A stretch of 50,884 bases of DNA. Source: an uncultured Eubacteriales bacterium. Its GTDB lineage: Bacteria; Bacillota; Clostridia; Oscillospirales; CAG-382. The stretch covers positions 1 to 50,884 of the forward strand of contig CAKSOW010000018.1 of assembly GCA_934479825.1 (NCBI GenBank), read 5' to 3'. This document shows, piece after piece, positions 15,303-25,500 of this stretch. A program made the translations under genes and the position numbers. Each line of letters opens with the position of its first letter. Position 1 is the first letter of the stretch. The notes under the pieces were generated by a model. It saw only the letters and a list, made by a program, of their open reading frames with translations, searched no databases and was not told the origin of the DNA.

Positions 15303-16673
15303 ATGTTTCAAAGCTTAACCGAAAGGCTGTCAAACGCCTTCAAATCCTTCAAAAATAAAGGGAAATTGACTGAAGCCGATGTCCGAGAGGGTATGCGCGA
15401 GATCAAGCTTGCGCTTTTGGAAGCAGACGTCAACTACAAAGTCGTCAAGGATTTTGTCAAGACCGCTACGGAACGTGCGGTCGGAAGCGATGTTCTGGAA
15501 AGTCTTGTTCCCTCCCAACAGATCGTTAAAATCGTCAATGAAGAGCTGACGGCTCTTATGGGCGGCGAAAACACAAAACTTGTCATTTCTCCCAAACCGC
15601 CGACCATCATCATGATGACCGGTTTGCAGGGTGCTGGTAAAACGACGCATACCGGCAAGCTTGCGCTCATGTATAAGAAACAGGGCAAGCGTCCGCTTCT
15701 TGCGGCATGTGACGTATACCGCCCGGCGGCTGTCAAGCAGCTGCAGGTGGTCGGTGAGAGCATCGGCGTGCCGGTTTTTACGATCGACGGCTGTACCGAC
15801 CCGGTCCGCATCGCAAAAGAAGCGCTTGAGCATGCGAAAAAAAACGGACACGATATGCTGTTTCTCGATACGGCAGGTCGCCTGCACATCGACGAACAGT
15901 TAATGGACGAGTTGAAACGTATCAAGGAAGAACTGGAACCGACCGAGATCCTGTTTGTCGTGGACGCCATGACCGGCCAGGACGCGGTAAATGCGGCGGC
16001 GGCCTTTAATGAAAAATTAGATATTACCGGTATCATTCTTACCAAGCTTGACGGCGATACGCGCGGCGGTGCGGCGCTTTCGACCAGACAAGTCACCGGG
16101 AAACCGATTAAATTTATCGGCACGGGCGAAAAAATGGATTGTATTGAACCGTTTTATCCCGACCGTATGGCTTCCCGTATCTTGGGTATGGGCGATGTGC
16201 TGTCGCTTATCGAAAAAGCCGAACAGGCCATGGATGAGAAAAAGGCGGCGGAGTTAGAAAAAAAACTGCGCGAGCAGTCGTTCACCCTGACCGATTATCT
16301 TGACCAGTTTGACCAACTTCGCAACATGGGGCCGATTGACCAGCTTATCGGCATGATGCCGGGTGTTGATACCAAAGCGTTGAAAGACGTCAAGGTCGAT
16401 GATAAGCAGATTGACCGCATGGAGGCTATCATCCTTTCCATGACGCCGGAGGAACGCGATAATCCCGATATCATCGGCGCGTCGCGCAAAAAACGGATTG
16501 CGCTTGGTTCGGGCATGAAAGTGGAGGATGTCAACAAGCTGTTAAAGCAGTATGACGCCACCAAAAAGATGATGAAACAGTTGACAAGCGGCAATATCGG
16601 CGGCTTTGGCGGTCGGATGCTTGCCAAAAAAATGGCAAAAGCCAAGAACAAAAACAAGAAGAAACGCCGCTAA
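15303..16673 (+). CDS. ffh: Signal recognition particle protein Ffh
   Basis: This 456-residue GTPase targets nascent membrane proteins with 4.5S/6S RNA. It has an N-terminal four-helix bundle (1-90) and a G domain with G1 (GLQGAGKTT), DTAGRLH, TKLDGDTRGGAALS, and a GDVLSLIEKAEQ closing motif. The methionine-rich M domain follows, with RNA-binding GSG (IALGSGMKVEDVNKLLKQ), ending in a Lys-rich tail. Full length and intact. Confidence 0.98.
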   Translation: MFQSLTERLSNAFKSFKNKGKLTEADVREGMREIKLALLEADVNYKVVKDFVKTATERAVGSDVLESLVPSQQIVKIVNEELTALMGGENTKLVISPKPPTIIMMTGLQGAGKTTHTGKLALMYKKQGKRPLLAACDVYRPAAVKQLQVVGESIGVPVFTIDGCTDPVRIAKEALEHAKKNGHDMLFLDTAGRLHIDEQLMDELKRIKEELEPTEILFVVDAMTGQDAVNAAAAFNEKLDITGIILTKLDGDTRGGAALSTRQVTGKPIKFIGTGEKMDCIEPFYPDRMASRILGMGDVLSLIEKAEQAMDEKKAAELEKKLREQSFTLTDYLDQFDQLRNMGPIDQLIGMMPGVDTKALKDVKVDDKQIDRMEAIILSMTPEERDNPDIIGASRKKRIALGSGMKVEDVNKLLKQYDATKKMMKQLTSGNIGGFGGRMLAKKMAKAKNKNKKKRR

Positions 16674-16774
16674 GACAAACGGCAGACAAATTCGTATCAT
16701 TCCGTCCGCACAGCAGGATTCCTGCCCGGACGATGATTATATCATTACTATTATATTTTCGGAGGAAAGAAATC

Positions 16775-17017
16775 ATGGCAGTTAAAATCAGATTGAAGAG
16801 AATGGGCGCAAAGAAAGCTCCTTTTTACAGAGTTGTTGTTGCAGATTCCCGTTACCCCAGAGACGGCCGTTTCATTGAAGAAGTCGGCTACTACAATCCG
16901 CTGACCGACTCGGTGACCATTCAGATCGACGCTGAAAAGGCAAAGAAATGGATCGAAAACGGCGCGCAGCCGACCGAAACCGTAAAGACACTTCTCAAAA
17001 AGAACGGTATTCTTTAA
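16775..17017 (+). CDS. rpsP: 30S ribosomal protein S16
   Basis: This 80-residue protein starts at ATG 16775 behind GGAGGAAAG (MAVKIRLKRMGAKKAPFYRVVVAD, the invariant S16 start). An upstream alternative start at 16733 is not needed. It binds 16S rRNA in small-subunit assembly. The order ffh-rpsP-khpA is conserved in Firmicutes. Confidence 0.98.
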   Translation: MAVKIRLKRMGAKKAPFYRVVVADSRYPRDGRFIEEVGYYNPLTDSVTIQIDAEKAKKWIENGAQPTETVKTLLKKNGIL

Positions 17018-17069
17018 TTCGCCGGCCGCTTTTTTTCAACATCGCGGCTTTTAAGGGAGGTCTTTGCAC

Positions 17070-17318
17070 ATGAAACAGGTTCTGACGGATCTTGCCAAGT
17101 CCATCGTCAACAAGCCGGAATGCGTTGTTGTTACCGAGCGTGACGACGGCGACACGGTTTACTTAAAGCTGATGGTTGATGAGAATGACCTCGGCAAAGT
17201 AATCGGAAAACAAGGCAGAATCGCCAAAGCAGTCCGTACGATTGTGCGAGCTGTTGCCAACCGTGAGAATAAGCGCGTGATTGTGGATATTCTCGAAAAC
17301 GACGGTTCGGAAGAATAA
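17070..17318 (+). CDS. khpA: KH-domain RNA-binding protein KhpA
   Basis: This 82-residue protein starts at ATG 17070, nine bases after AAGGGAGG. A TTG at 17064 is a worse choice. It is a single KH domain with the GxxG loop in KVIGKQGRIAKAVRTI. KhpA (YlqC) pairs with KhpB in Gram-positive bacteria to regulate cell-division and envelope mRNAs. In most Firmicutes rimM, trmD and rplS follow. Here the operon stops and a repeat copy begins. Confidence 0.95.
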   Translation: MKQVLTDLAKSIVNKPECVVVTERDDGDTVYLKLMVDENDLGKVIGKQGRIAKAVRTIVRAVANRENKRVIVDILENDGSEE

Positions 17319-17335
17319 CCGAAACTTAGGACTTT

Positions 17336-17374
17336 TTCAAAGCTGTTTGCCATACGCAAACGGCTTTAATTTTT
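17336..17374 (+). terminator. Terminator after khpA
   Basis: AAAGCTGTTTGC pairs with GCAAACGGCTTT (4-base loop), followed by AATTTTTTG. Confidence 0.85.
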
Positions 17375-17390
17375 TGAAAAATGGAAAAAA

Positions 17391-18449
17391 CGGCGGCAGA
17401 GCCGCCGGCCGATTCTCACGCGAAGCGTGAGTTTGCCGCCCTGTTAGGGGCGGTCGGGGAGCCGTTGTTACTTTTCGTAAAGTAACCAAAGAGGCACTTT
17501 GGGAATGCCTGTTTTTTTCCGGAAAGGTCCGGAAAGGGTGCTTTTCGGTTCTCGAAAAGCATATAAGAGACGGTTTTTGTGTTACTTTTTGCGGCGTGCA
17601 AAAAGTAACCAAAAAGCACGCGGGGCTAACGCCCTGCGACCTCGGTTCAAAGCTCTACACAGGCGTACTTTTTATAGAAATTGTAGCTTTCCGTGTCTGA
17701 AACAGCTTTCAGGCTTTGAACCGGTGCGAAAGAGGAGCTGTACAGCAAACGCAGAATCGGTTTTTGCGGAAAATCGTAGTTGCAGTGCGTGCTTGCCGCC
17801 GCAAGCAGTCGATGAAAAGGAAGATTGCACGTTATCTTTGTTGCGGCGGAAAGGGAAATTGGTGTAGGCTGATAGAAATTTTAGAGTATGACTATGGCTT
17901 GGCGTGACACAAAAGTGCTATAAGCTGTTTAAAACTTTAAGATTTATCCAAACTATTTTTGAGCGCAAAAAAATTGGAGTTTCGTATTCTCATCCGAAAC
18001 TATCTGTTTTTCGGGTAATAACTTTCTGTTCTCTTAAAAACACCCTCCCACCAAACTCCCCCATTCTCTGAAACACATAACCTGCTGTCCACCCAAATCG
18101 GGGCTTGCCTTTTTATCGATACCTATAAATCCTTACGCAGTAAAGTAACCCTTTCGCACCGGTTCAAAATACTCCGAGCTGTATGGCACAAGGTTGCAAA
18201 TTTTCGTAGAAATTCCTTGATAGGCACACAGCTTGCGACTCAATAAATAATCCCCACACTCGGAATTTTGAACCGCTCTCCGGAGTCCAGAGGGCCGAAG
18301 CCCTCGGCGTGTTTTTGGTTACTTTTTGCACGCCGCAAAAAGTAACACAAAAACCGTCCCTTTAAGGCTTTTCGCGAAACGAAAAGCACTCTTTCCAAGC
18401 CTTTTGCAAAAAAGGCTGCTCTCCCGGCAGGCGGCAAGCCGCCTTTTTT
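17391..18449 (+). repeat. Long intergenic hairpin-array repeat, copy 1 (core orientation +)
   Basis: No gene is present. Left to right it contains GGCGGC-aga-GCCGCC; the GCTTTTCG/CGAAAAGC hairpin; a GTTACTTTTTG/CAAAAAGTAAC hairpin; a stem-loop opened by GGTTCAAAGC and closed by GCTTTGAACCGG (type beta); and an asymmetric core with CTTGCCGCCGCAAGCAG and later ACACATAACCTGCTGTCC. The same elements then return inverted: CGCACCGGTTCAAAAT...ATTTTGAACCG (type alpha), CCAGAGGGCC, GTTACTTTTTGCACGCCGC, GCTTTTCGCGAAACGAAAAGC. It ends at GGCGGCAAGCCGCC plus T-tract, which also serves as a terminator. Short ORFs in it are by-products of the hairpins. Confidence 0.85.
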
Positions 18450-18450
18450 G

Positions 18451-18479
18451 TTGCTTTTTCACGCATAATGTGCTATACT
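18451..18479 (+). promoter_or_regulatory. Promoter of gpsA
   Basis: TTGCTT (18451-18456), 17 bp, TATACT (18474-18479), starting directly after the end hairpin of repeat copy 1. Confidence 0.7.
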
Positions 18480-18524
18480 ACCAATAACACTTCCTATAAA
18501 GATTCTTAAAAAGGAGTTTTTGCC

Positions 18525-19553
18525 ATGAAAAAAGAAGTTATCGCCATTGTCGGCGCCGGCATGATGGGCAGTGCCATGGCCATTCCTGCTTCCGATAACG
18601 GTCATGAGGTGCGTTTGGTCGGAACGCCGTTTGACCGCGAAATTATCGATATGTTGCAGAAAACAGGCCATCATAAAACGTTGAAACGCGATTTGCCGGA
18701 TGGCGTGAAATTCTATCAGGTGGAGGAGTTGGACAAGGCTCTGGACGGCGCAACCTTGCTCATCGGCGGCGTCAGCAGCTTCGGCGTGGAGTGGTTTTGC
18801 GACGAGGTTCTGTCGCGCATTCCCGAAAATTTGCCGGTCATTTCGATCACCAAGGGCTTGCACTGCGATGCGGAGGGCAACATTACCTCGTTTCCTGCCT
18901 ATATGAAAAAGAAAAGCGGCCGAAATCTGAGTTTGAACGCCATTGGCGGCCCATGCATCAGCTTTGAACTTGCCGACCGTCATCATACATTAGTTGCTTT
19001 TTGTGGCGAAGACAGAAAAATGCTTGAAAAAATCCGTGATATTCTGGCGACCGACTACTACCATATCGATCTTACCACCGATATCATCGGTCTCGAAACG
19101 GCGGTCGCCATGAAAAACGCTTATGCCCTTGGCGTGGCGCTGGCTATCGGCGCGGCGGAACGCGTATGCGGCGAAGGCTGTCCGGAGCACTACAATCCGC
19201 AAGCCGGTCTTTTTGCTGAAAGCATTCGCGAAATGCGTACCATTTTAGAAGTTACCGGCGGCGAACCGGACAAGATCTTATTTGGCGCAGGCGACCTGTA
19301 TGTCACGGTGTTCGGCGGCAGAACACGTAAAATCGGTACGCTTCTCGGGCGCGGTATGACGATCGAAGAGGCGTTGGTGATTTTAGACGGCGTAACGCTT
19401 GAATCGATTGCCGTCACAAAAAGCGCGATCGGTGCTTTGAGGGAGAAGCAGAGACGCGGTCAGTTTGACATGGCGCGCGTGCCGCTGCTTGCTCATATTG
19501 AGGAACTGATTACCGGCGTTAAGACGGTGGATATCCCTTGGGAGAAGTTTTGA
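18525..19553 (+). CDS. gpsA: NAD(P)-dependent glycerol-3-phosphate dehydrogenase
   Basis: This 342-residue protein starts behind AAAAGGAG. The N-terminal Rossmann fold has GAGMMGSAM, the middle has SITKGLH and GGPCISFELADR, and the catalytic Lys lies in AVAMKNAYALGVA. The C-terminal domain has GAGDLYVTVFGGRTRKIGTLLGRG, the family's substrate-binding signature. It makes sn-glycerol-3-phosphate for phospholipid synthesis from dihydroxyacetone phosphate. Some motifs are looser than usual (GGPCIS for GPSFA), so a paralogue of slightly different substrate range is possible. Confidence 0.88.
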   Translation: MKKEVIAIVGAGMMGSAMAIPASDNGHEVRLVGTPFDREIIDMLQKTGHHKTLKRDLPDGVKFYQVEELDKALDGATLLIGGVSSFGVEWFCDEVLSRIPENLPVISITKGLHCDAEGNITSFPAYMKKKSGRNLSLNAIGGPCISFELADRHHTLVAFCGEDRKMLEKIRDILATDYYHIDLTTDIIGLETAVAMKNAYALGVALAIGAAERVCGEGCPEHYNPQAGLFAESIREMRTILEVTGGEPDKILFGAGDLYVTVFGGRTRKIGTLLGRGMTIEEALVILDGVTLESIAVTKSAIGALREKQRRGQFDMARVPLLAHIEELITGVKTVDIPWEKF

Positions 19554-19614
19554 CGGAAAAAGAGGCCTTGTGTTTAACCGGCACGGCAAAAATGGCGAAA
19601 AAAGCGAAAAATGC

Positions 19615-19643
19615 TTGACAAATGCCGCTTAAAAGCGTATGAT
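19615..19643 (+). promoter_or_regulatory. Promoter of alaS
   Basis: TTGACA (19615-19620), 17 bp, TATGAT (19638-19643). The leader is only about 30 bases, leaving no room for a T-box. Confidence 0.85.
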
Positions 19644-19678
19644 ATAGAAGTAATACTATGTAAAAGAGGATTCTTACC

Positions 19679-22297
19679 ATGAAATGGACAGGATTGAACG
19701 AATTACGGGAAAAGTATCTTTCCTTTTTTGAAAGCAAAGGGCATTTAAGACTTCCCAGCTTTTCCTTGGTTCCCAATAACGACAAGAGCTTGCTTCTCAT
19801 CAACTCCGGCATGGCGCCGATGAAAAAATACTTCACCGGCGAAGTCAAGCCGCCGCGCAACCGCGTCACGACCTGCCAGAAGTGTATCCGCACGCCCGAT
19901 TTGGAGCGCGTCGGTATCACGGCACGTCACGGAACCTATTTTGAAATGCTCGGCAACTTCTCTTTCGGCGATTATTTCAAGGAACAGGCTATTACCTGGG
20001 CATGGGAATTTTTGACCGAAACGTTAGAAATGCCGAAAGATTTACTGTGGCCGTCGGTCTATGAAAAGGACGACGAAGCCTATGATATCTGGAAGAACAA
20101 GATCGGGGTGCCCGAAGAACATATTGTCCGTCTCGGAAAAGAGGATAACTTCTGGGAACACGGCTCGGGTCCCTGCGGTCCGTGCTCGGAAATCTATTTT
20201 GACCGCGGCGCCAAATACGGCTGCGGAAAACCGGACTGTAAGCCCGGCTGCGACTGCGACCGTTATATGGAAATCTGGAACAACGTTTTTTCGCAGTTCA
20301 ATAACGACGGCAAGGGAAATTATACTGAACTTGCACAGAAAAACATTGATACCGGTATGGGACTGGAACGCCTGGCGTGCGTTATGCAGGGCGTGGACAA
20401 CATGTTTGAGGTCGATACCATTCGCCGCATTCTCGATACGGTCTGCAAGGTTGCAGACAAAAAATACGGCGAAAACGCCAAGGATGATATTTCAATCCGC
20501 GTGATTACCGATCATATCCGCAGCGCCACCTTTATGATCTGCGACGGTATTATTCCGTCCAACGAAGGACGCGGCTATGTGCTTCGCCGCATTATCCGCA
20601 GAGCCGCGCGCCACAGCAAGCTGTTGGGCATTACCCATGCATTCTTATCGGAACTTTGCGATGTGGTGATTGAAGACAACTGCGGTGCCTATCCGGAACT
20701 TACCGAGAAAAAGGATTATATCAAAAAGGTCATCGGTATGGAAGAAGAACGTTTTGACGCGACCATCGACGCCGGTCTTTCGATCCTGTCCAACCTTGTG
20801 CGCGAAGCCTTGAAAGACGGAACGCATAAGATTTCCGGCGAAAATGTCTTTAAACTGTACGATACGTTCGGATTCCCGATCGATTTAACGCGCGAAATTG
20901 CGATTGAAAATCATATCGATATCGACGAAGAGACCTTTGAAAAGCTCATGAAACTGCAAAAGGAGCGCGCCAGAAATGCGCGTGCTAACCTTTCCGGCTG
21001 GAGCAACGCTTCCAAAACGCTCCTCAGCTCACTGCCCAAAACCGAGTTTACCGGTTATAAGGAATTCAAAACCGCCGGCGCCAAGGTTCTTGCCATTATT
21101 GACGGCGACGACAGCCTTGACAGCATAAGCGAAGGCGAATTTTCACTGGTTCTCGACAAAACGCCGTTCTATGCCGAAAGCGGCGGACAGGTCGGCGATA
21201 CCGGCATTATGAAGAACGGCGATGTGGCTGTTACGGTTTTGGATACCAAAAAGACGGACGGCGTGACCATTCATTTCTGCCGCATGGTCAACGGAACGCT
21301 TAAAAAAGGCGATACCGTTTGCTGTGAGATCAACGAAGCGAGACGTGTGGCAACCATGCGCAACCACTCGGCCGCTCATCTTTTGCAGGCGGCGCTCCGG
21401 AGCGTGCTCGGCAAACATGTCGAACAGGCCGGTTCCTATGTGGACGAACATCATGTCCGTTTTGACTTCACGCATTTTGCAGCCGTAACGCCGGAGGAAC
21501 TCCGTGCGGTCGAAACGCTTGTCAATTCGCATATTCTTTTGGGCGAACCGGTTGTAACCACACTTTCGGATATCGAATCCGCCCAAAAAATGGGCGCTAT
21601 GGCTCTGTTCGGCGAGAAATACGGCGATGTAGTCCGCGTCGTGAAAATGGGCGAATTCTCCACCGAACTTTGCGGCGGTACGCATGTGGATAACACGGCA
21701 AAACTCGGTCTTTTCAAGATAACGGCTGAATCTTCGGTTGCGGCCGGCGTCAGACGTATTGAGGGTGTGACCGGTATCGGCGTTCTCGCGCTTCTCGGTG
21801 AAAAAGACAAGTTGATCAAGGATACGGCCGAAACGCTGAAAGCCGCCAATGCCGACGATTTGGTTCAGCGCGCAAAGCAGGTTACCGAAGAATTGAGAAA
21901 CGTTCGCCATGAGCTTGAAGCAGCGGCCGAAAAATTAGCCGCCTCCAAGGCTTCGTCGTTGATTGAAAACGCCGAGAAAGTCGGAAATGTCCGTCTTATC
22001 TGCGAAAGAGTCGATATGAAGCCCGACGCTATGCGTGCGCTTACGGATAAGTTCAAGGCGGAATATGCAGATGTTGTTTGCGTTTTGGCGGCCGTGAATG
22101 ACGGAAAAGTAAACTTTGCCGTTTCCTGCGGTAAAGACGCCGTGTCCTCCGGCGCCAACGCCGGAAAGATCGTCAAGCAGATCAGCACCATTTGCGGCGG
22201 CGGCGGCGGCGGCCGTCCCGACAGCGCAAGCGCCGGCGGCAAGGATGCGTCCAAACTGGATGAAGCGCTCGCGACCGTTCGCACGCTGCTTGGCTAA
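19679..22297 (+). CDS. alaS: Alanyl-tRNA synthetase
   Basis: This 872-residue enzyme has the complete domain set. The class II catalytic domain starts at residue 1, with motif 1 HLRLPSFSLVP, motif 2 TYFEMLGNFSFGDYFK and motif 3 TGMGLERLACVMQ. The tRNA-recognition domain follows. The editing domain carries the zinc ligands HSAAH and CGGTH. The C-Ala oligomerisation domain ends in a Gly-rich GGGGGGRPDSASAGGKD motif. An inserted Cys cluster (CGKPDCKPGCDCDR, about residues 180-195) is seen in many clostridial AlaRS. Intact. Confidence 0.98.
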   Translation: MKWTGLNELREKYLSFFESKGHLRLPSFSLVPNNDKSLLLINSGMAPMKKYFTGEVKPPRNRVTTCQKCIRTPDLERVGITARHGTYFEMLGNFSFGDYFKEQAITWAWEFLTETLEMPKDLLWPSVYEKDDEAYDIWKNKIGVPEEHIVRLGKEDNFWEHGSGPCGPCSEIYFDRGAKYGCGKPDCKPGCDCDRYMEIWNNVFSQFNNDGKGNYTELAQKNIDTGMGLERLACVMQGVDNMFEVDTIRRILDTVCKVADKKYGENAKDDISIRVITDHIRSATFMICDGIIPSNEGRGYVLRRIIRRAARHSKLLGITHAFLSELCDVVIEDNCGAYPELTEKKDYIKKVIGMEEERFDATIDAGLSILSNLVREALKDGTHKISGENVFKLYDTFGFPIDLTREIAIENHIDIDEETFEKLMKLQKERARNARANLSGWSNASKTLLSSLPKTEFTGYKEFKTAGAKVLAIIDGDDSLDSISEGEFSLVLDKTPFYAESGGQVGDTGIMKNGDVAVTVLDTKKTDGVTIHFCRMVNGTLKKGDTVCCEINEARRVATMRNHSAAHLLQAALRSVLGKHVEQAGSYVDEHHVRFDFTHFAAVTPEELRAVETLVNSHILLGEPVVTTLSDIESAQKMGAMALFGEKYGDVVRVVKMGEFSTELCGGTHVDNTAKLGLFKITAESSVAAGVRRIEGVTGIGVLALLGEKDKLIKDTAETLKAANADDLVQRAKQVTEELRNVRHELEAAAEKLAASKASSLIENAEKVGNVRLICERVDMKPDAMRALTDKFKAEYADVVCVLAAVNDGKVNFAVSCGKDAVSSGANAGKIVKQISTICGGGGGGRPDSASAGGKDASKLDEALATVRTLLG

Positions 22298-22317
22298 AAC
22301 AAATATCTGATACGATA

Positions 22318-22364
22318 ACACAAACAGCAGACTGTTGCCGTCCGGTAACGGTCTGCTGTTTTGT
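22318..22364 (+). terminator. Terminator after alaS
   Basis: ACAGCAGAC...GTCTGCTGT form a long stem with inner GTTGCCG/CGGTAAC pairing, followed by TTTTGTT. Confidence 0.85.
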
Positions 22365-22449
22365 TCATTGTGCATAAAAATAACTGATAAAATTTGTGAA
22401 TATTGGCACAAAGAGCAAAAAATGTCTTGCCTTTATGGCTTTTTGTCTC

Positions 22450-22478
22450 TTTACACGGTTTTGACGCTATGTTATAAT
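22450..22478 (+). promoter_or_regulatory. Promoter of the first giant surface protein
   Basis: TTTACA (22450-22455), 17 bp, TATAAT (22473-22478). AAAAGGAG precedes the ATG at 22543. Confidence 0.75.
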
Positions 22479-22542
22479 ATTCCTTGTAAAAAAGAGGGAC
22501 GTCTGCCCTCTGAAACAAAAATCTATAAAAAGGAGAAAAAGC

Positions 22543-25500
22543 ATGAAAAAAACAAAGCTTTTACTGTGTTCGCTGCTTGTGCTCTGTGCCGTGTTTTTCG
22601 GCATGACGGCCTTTGCGGCGGACGACATCGTTTTCACGTTTGAAAACGAAGATTCCCTTGCAGGCTGGTCAACTTCTTACCTGCGCTACAACTTTGACCC
22701 CGGCTATTTCAACGGTTACGCCTTTGAAAAATCAGCCAACCTGTCAGACCCGATGTTTATCAGTCCCACGCTTGATATAAACGCTGAGGACTATCGCTAT
22801 GTCGTTGTCAACATGAAGTTCTCGCTTGACGCGTCGTGGAACCGCAACGGCAGGATCTTTTTCCTCGTTCCGGACGGAAAATGGGAACAGGCATACTCTG
22901 TGAGCAGCGGCCGCTACGAGAATCTGAACCAAACGGATTTCATCAATGTAGTGTTCGATATGTCGCAGAGTGAGACGTGGAGCGGCGTCATCAAACAGCT
23001 TCGTATTGACCCGTTTGAAGCGCCCGGTACGATCGGATTGCGCTCCATTACGATCACTAACACGCTCCCGGCAGAGCCGCCCGACGATTCCGGCAAGACC
23101 GAAGACAGCGGTAAAACGGATGAGCCGAAAAAAGAAACCGGCGTCTTTTTGAAGCCGAATACCTATCATAACAACTTTACCGACGTTCCGGCAACCGAAT
23201 GGTATGCTTCCGAAATTGCTAACGCATACGAGCTTGGTTTTGTCAACGGCAAGAGCGATACGCTGTTTGATCCCGACGGCGGCATGACGATTGCCGAGGC
23301 TGTGACGCTTGCGGCGCGTACCAACAATGCCTGCGGCAGCGCCGACTATGACTTTACGCCGGCTGACGGTGCCGAATGGTACACGCCGTATGTGGAATAT
23401 GCCGTGACGAAAGGTATTATCAAAGCGGATACCTATGCCGATTACAATGCGGCAGTTACCCGCGGCCAGATGGCGGACATCTTTGCGGCGACACTTCCGG
23501 GTTCGGAATATGCGGCAGTCAACAGTGTCGGAAAGATTCCGGACGTAGCACAGAATTCGCCGTATTATCCGGCTGTATATAAGCTGTACAATGCCGGTAT
23601 CGTTATGGGTAACGACGCATACGGTACGTTTGCGCCCGATGACGGCATCAAGAGATGCGAAGCGGCTGCTATCATCAACCGTGTGGCCAACAAGGAAAAC
23701 CGTGTCAAGAAAAATCTCTTGACGGTTGTTCCGGCACTGGATAACGATGCTTTCACCGTGTCCAGTGAAGCCAAGTTCTTAATGGACGATGAGAAATTCC
23801 GTCATACGCATTTGGGCGGAGTTCCGGGCGACTGGGATATGATCCGCATTCTGGATGCTCCCGAAAAGGACGGAAGAGCGCCGTATGTCTTAACGGATCA
23901 TTCCGACAAAAACGAAGCGTATTTCGTTCGCAAATTCTTTGCGGTGAGCGACGGCGTGCTTGACCTCGAATTCGGCGTGCGCATTTACGGTCAAAACGGC
24001 GCGTTTCTCATGTTCACCGATGAGAACGGCACGCCGGTCGTTGAAATTCTTCTCGACCATGGCAAATACACCGTTCTTGCTCCCGACGGCAGTTATACCG
24101 ATACGGGCGCGGTCTATGTGAATTCGTCCGTTTACTTCGACATTCATGTAAACCTTGATAAAAAGACCTTTGATTTCGGGCTCGACGGCAACTATTACGG
24201 CACCTATCCGCTTGCTGCCGACAAGCCGATTTCCGCTCTTCGCTGCGGCGTGACCAAGGCCGGTTACTTGACTTTGGCGCCGGATTTCGCTTATCTCTAT
24301 CACAACTATCTGACGCTTGAAAAATTTGCGGCAGCTCCCGCCAACATTCTTCCGTATGACGTTTCGGTCATCTCTGACGGCGGACGTGTAACCAAAGAGA
24401 GCATGTACACCGAAAGAAGCGGCGGCGGTACGGTTGCGCTCCGCTCGAATGCCAGCGGCAGAACCGGCATTGCCTCGAATTTTGAAAAGGCAAGCGGTAC
24501 TGTTGTTTTTGAAAGCTATATTCTTCTTCCGACCGTGCTTGACGGAGCGGAAATTGCGCTGACCTCCGGCGATACGACCGTGTTTAGCCTTGTTACCAAG
24601 GATGGAAACTTTGTCGCTCCCGACGGAAGCGTTGTCAGATATGCCACAAAGAATCTTTGGACGATTGTTCGCTTTGAAGCCGATACGGCGGCCGGAAAAG
24701 CTCTTGTCAAGATCAACGGCAAAGCGGCCGGCACCTATTCGTTTGCCAATGCGGCCGAGCTTATCGACGGCTACCGCATTTCTTTCACTCCGAGTGAAGA
24801 AGCGGTCATGTATACCGACGAAATTTCCGCGTTTATCAAGCTCCCGTATCCCGACGACTATGTACCCGAACCGCAGATTCCCGAATCGGATTATTTTATC
24901 GGCATAAATGTATGCCCGCTGTGGCGTGAAGGTACGCACTACGGTTGGGATGAAATTACGGCATATCCCGAAATCACGCCGGTACTCGGCTACTATGACG
25001 AAGGCTCGCCGGAGGTTTCCGACTGGGAAATCAAAATGATGGCTGAGCATGGTATTGACTACGAGATTTTCTGTTGGTATCCTAACGGCAACGACACCAA
25101 ACCGATCTTCCGTACGCACATGGATGAAGCTATTATCGAGGGCTACTTCAATGCGCGTTACAGCGATAAACTGAAATTTGCCGTTATGTGGGAAAATTCT
25201 TCGGTGAGCGGCCTTACCTTTGAAGATTTCAAGAATTATACCGTTCCGTACTGGATCGAATACTTCTTCAAGGACGACCGCTATGTCAAACTTGACAACA
25301 AACCGTTGCTCACGGTTTGGCAGCTTGAAAACAAATTCAAGGACGTTTCCTCCAAGGAAGCCTTTGACTATCTGCGCGAAGAATGCCGCAAGGCAGGCTT
25401 TGACGGCTGTGAAATCTTGCTTTATTCCAGCAACACTGACCCGGCTTACGAAACAAGCATGAAAGCAAGCGGTATTGACGGCCTTATCGCTTACCATTGG

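Noticed and set aside
17499..17867. ORFs inside repeat copy 1, and similar ones in copies 2-5
   Set aside because: They are created by hairpin sequences that read open on both strands. They are not conserved in frame between copies and lack proper start sites.
19555..19678. T-box riboswitch upstream of alaS
   Set aside because: The promoter at 19615-19643 leaves a leader of only about 30 bases, too short for a T-box.
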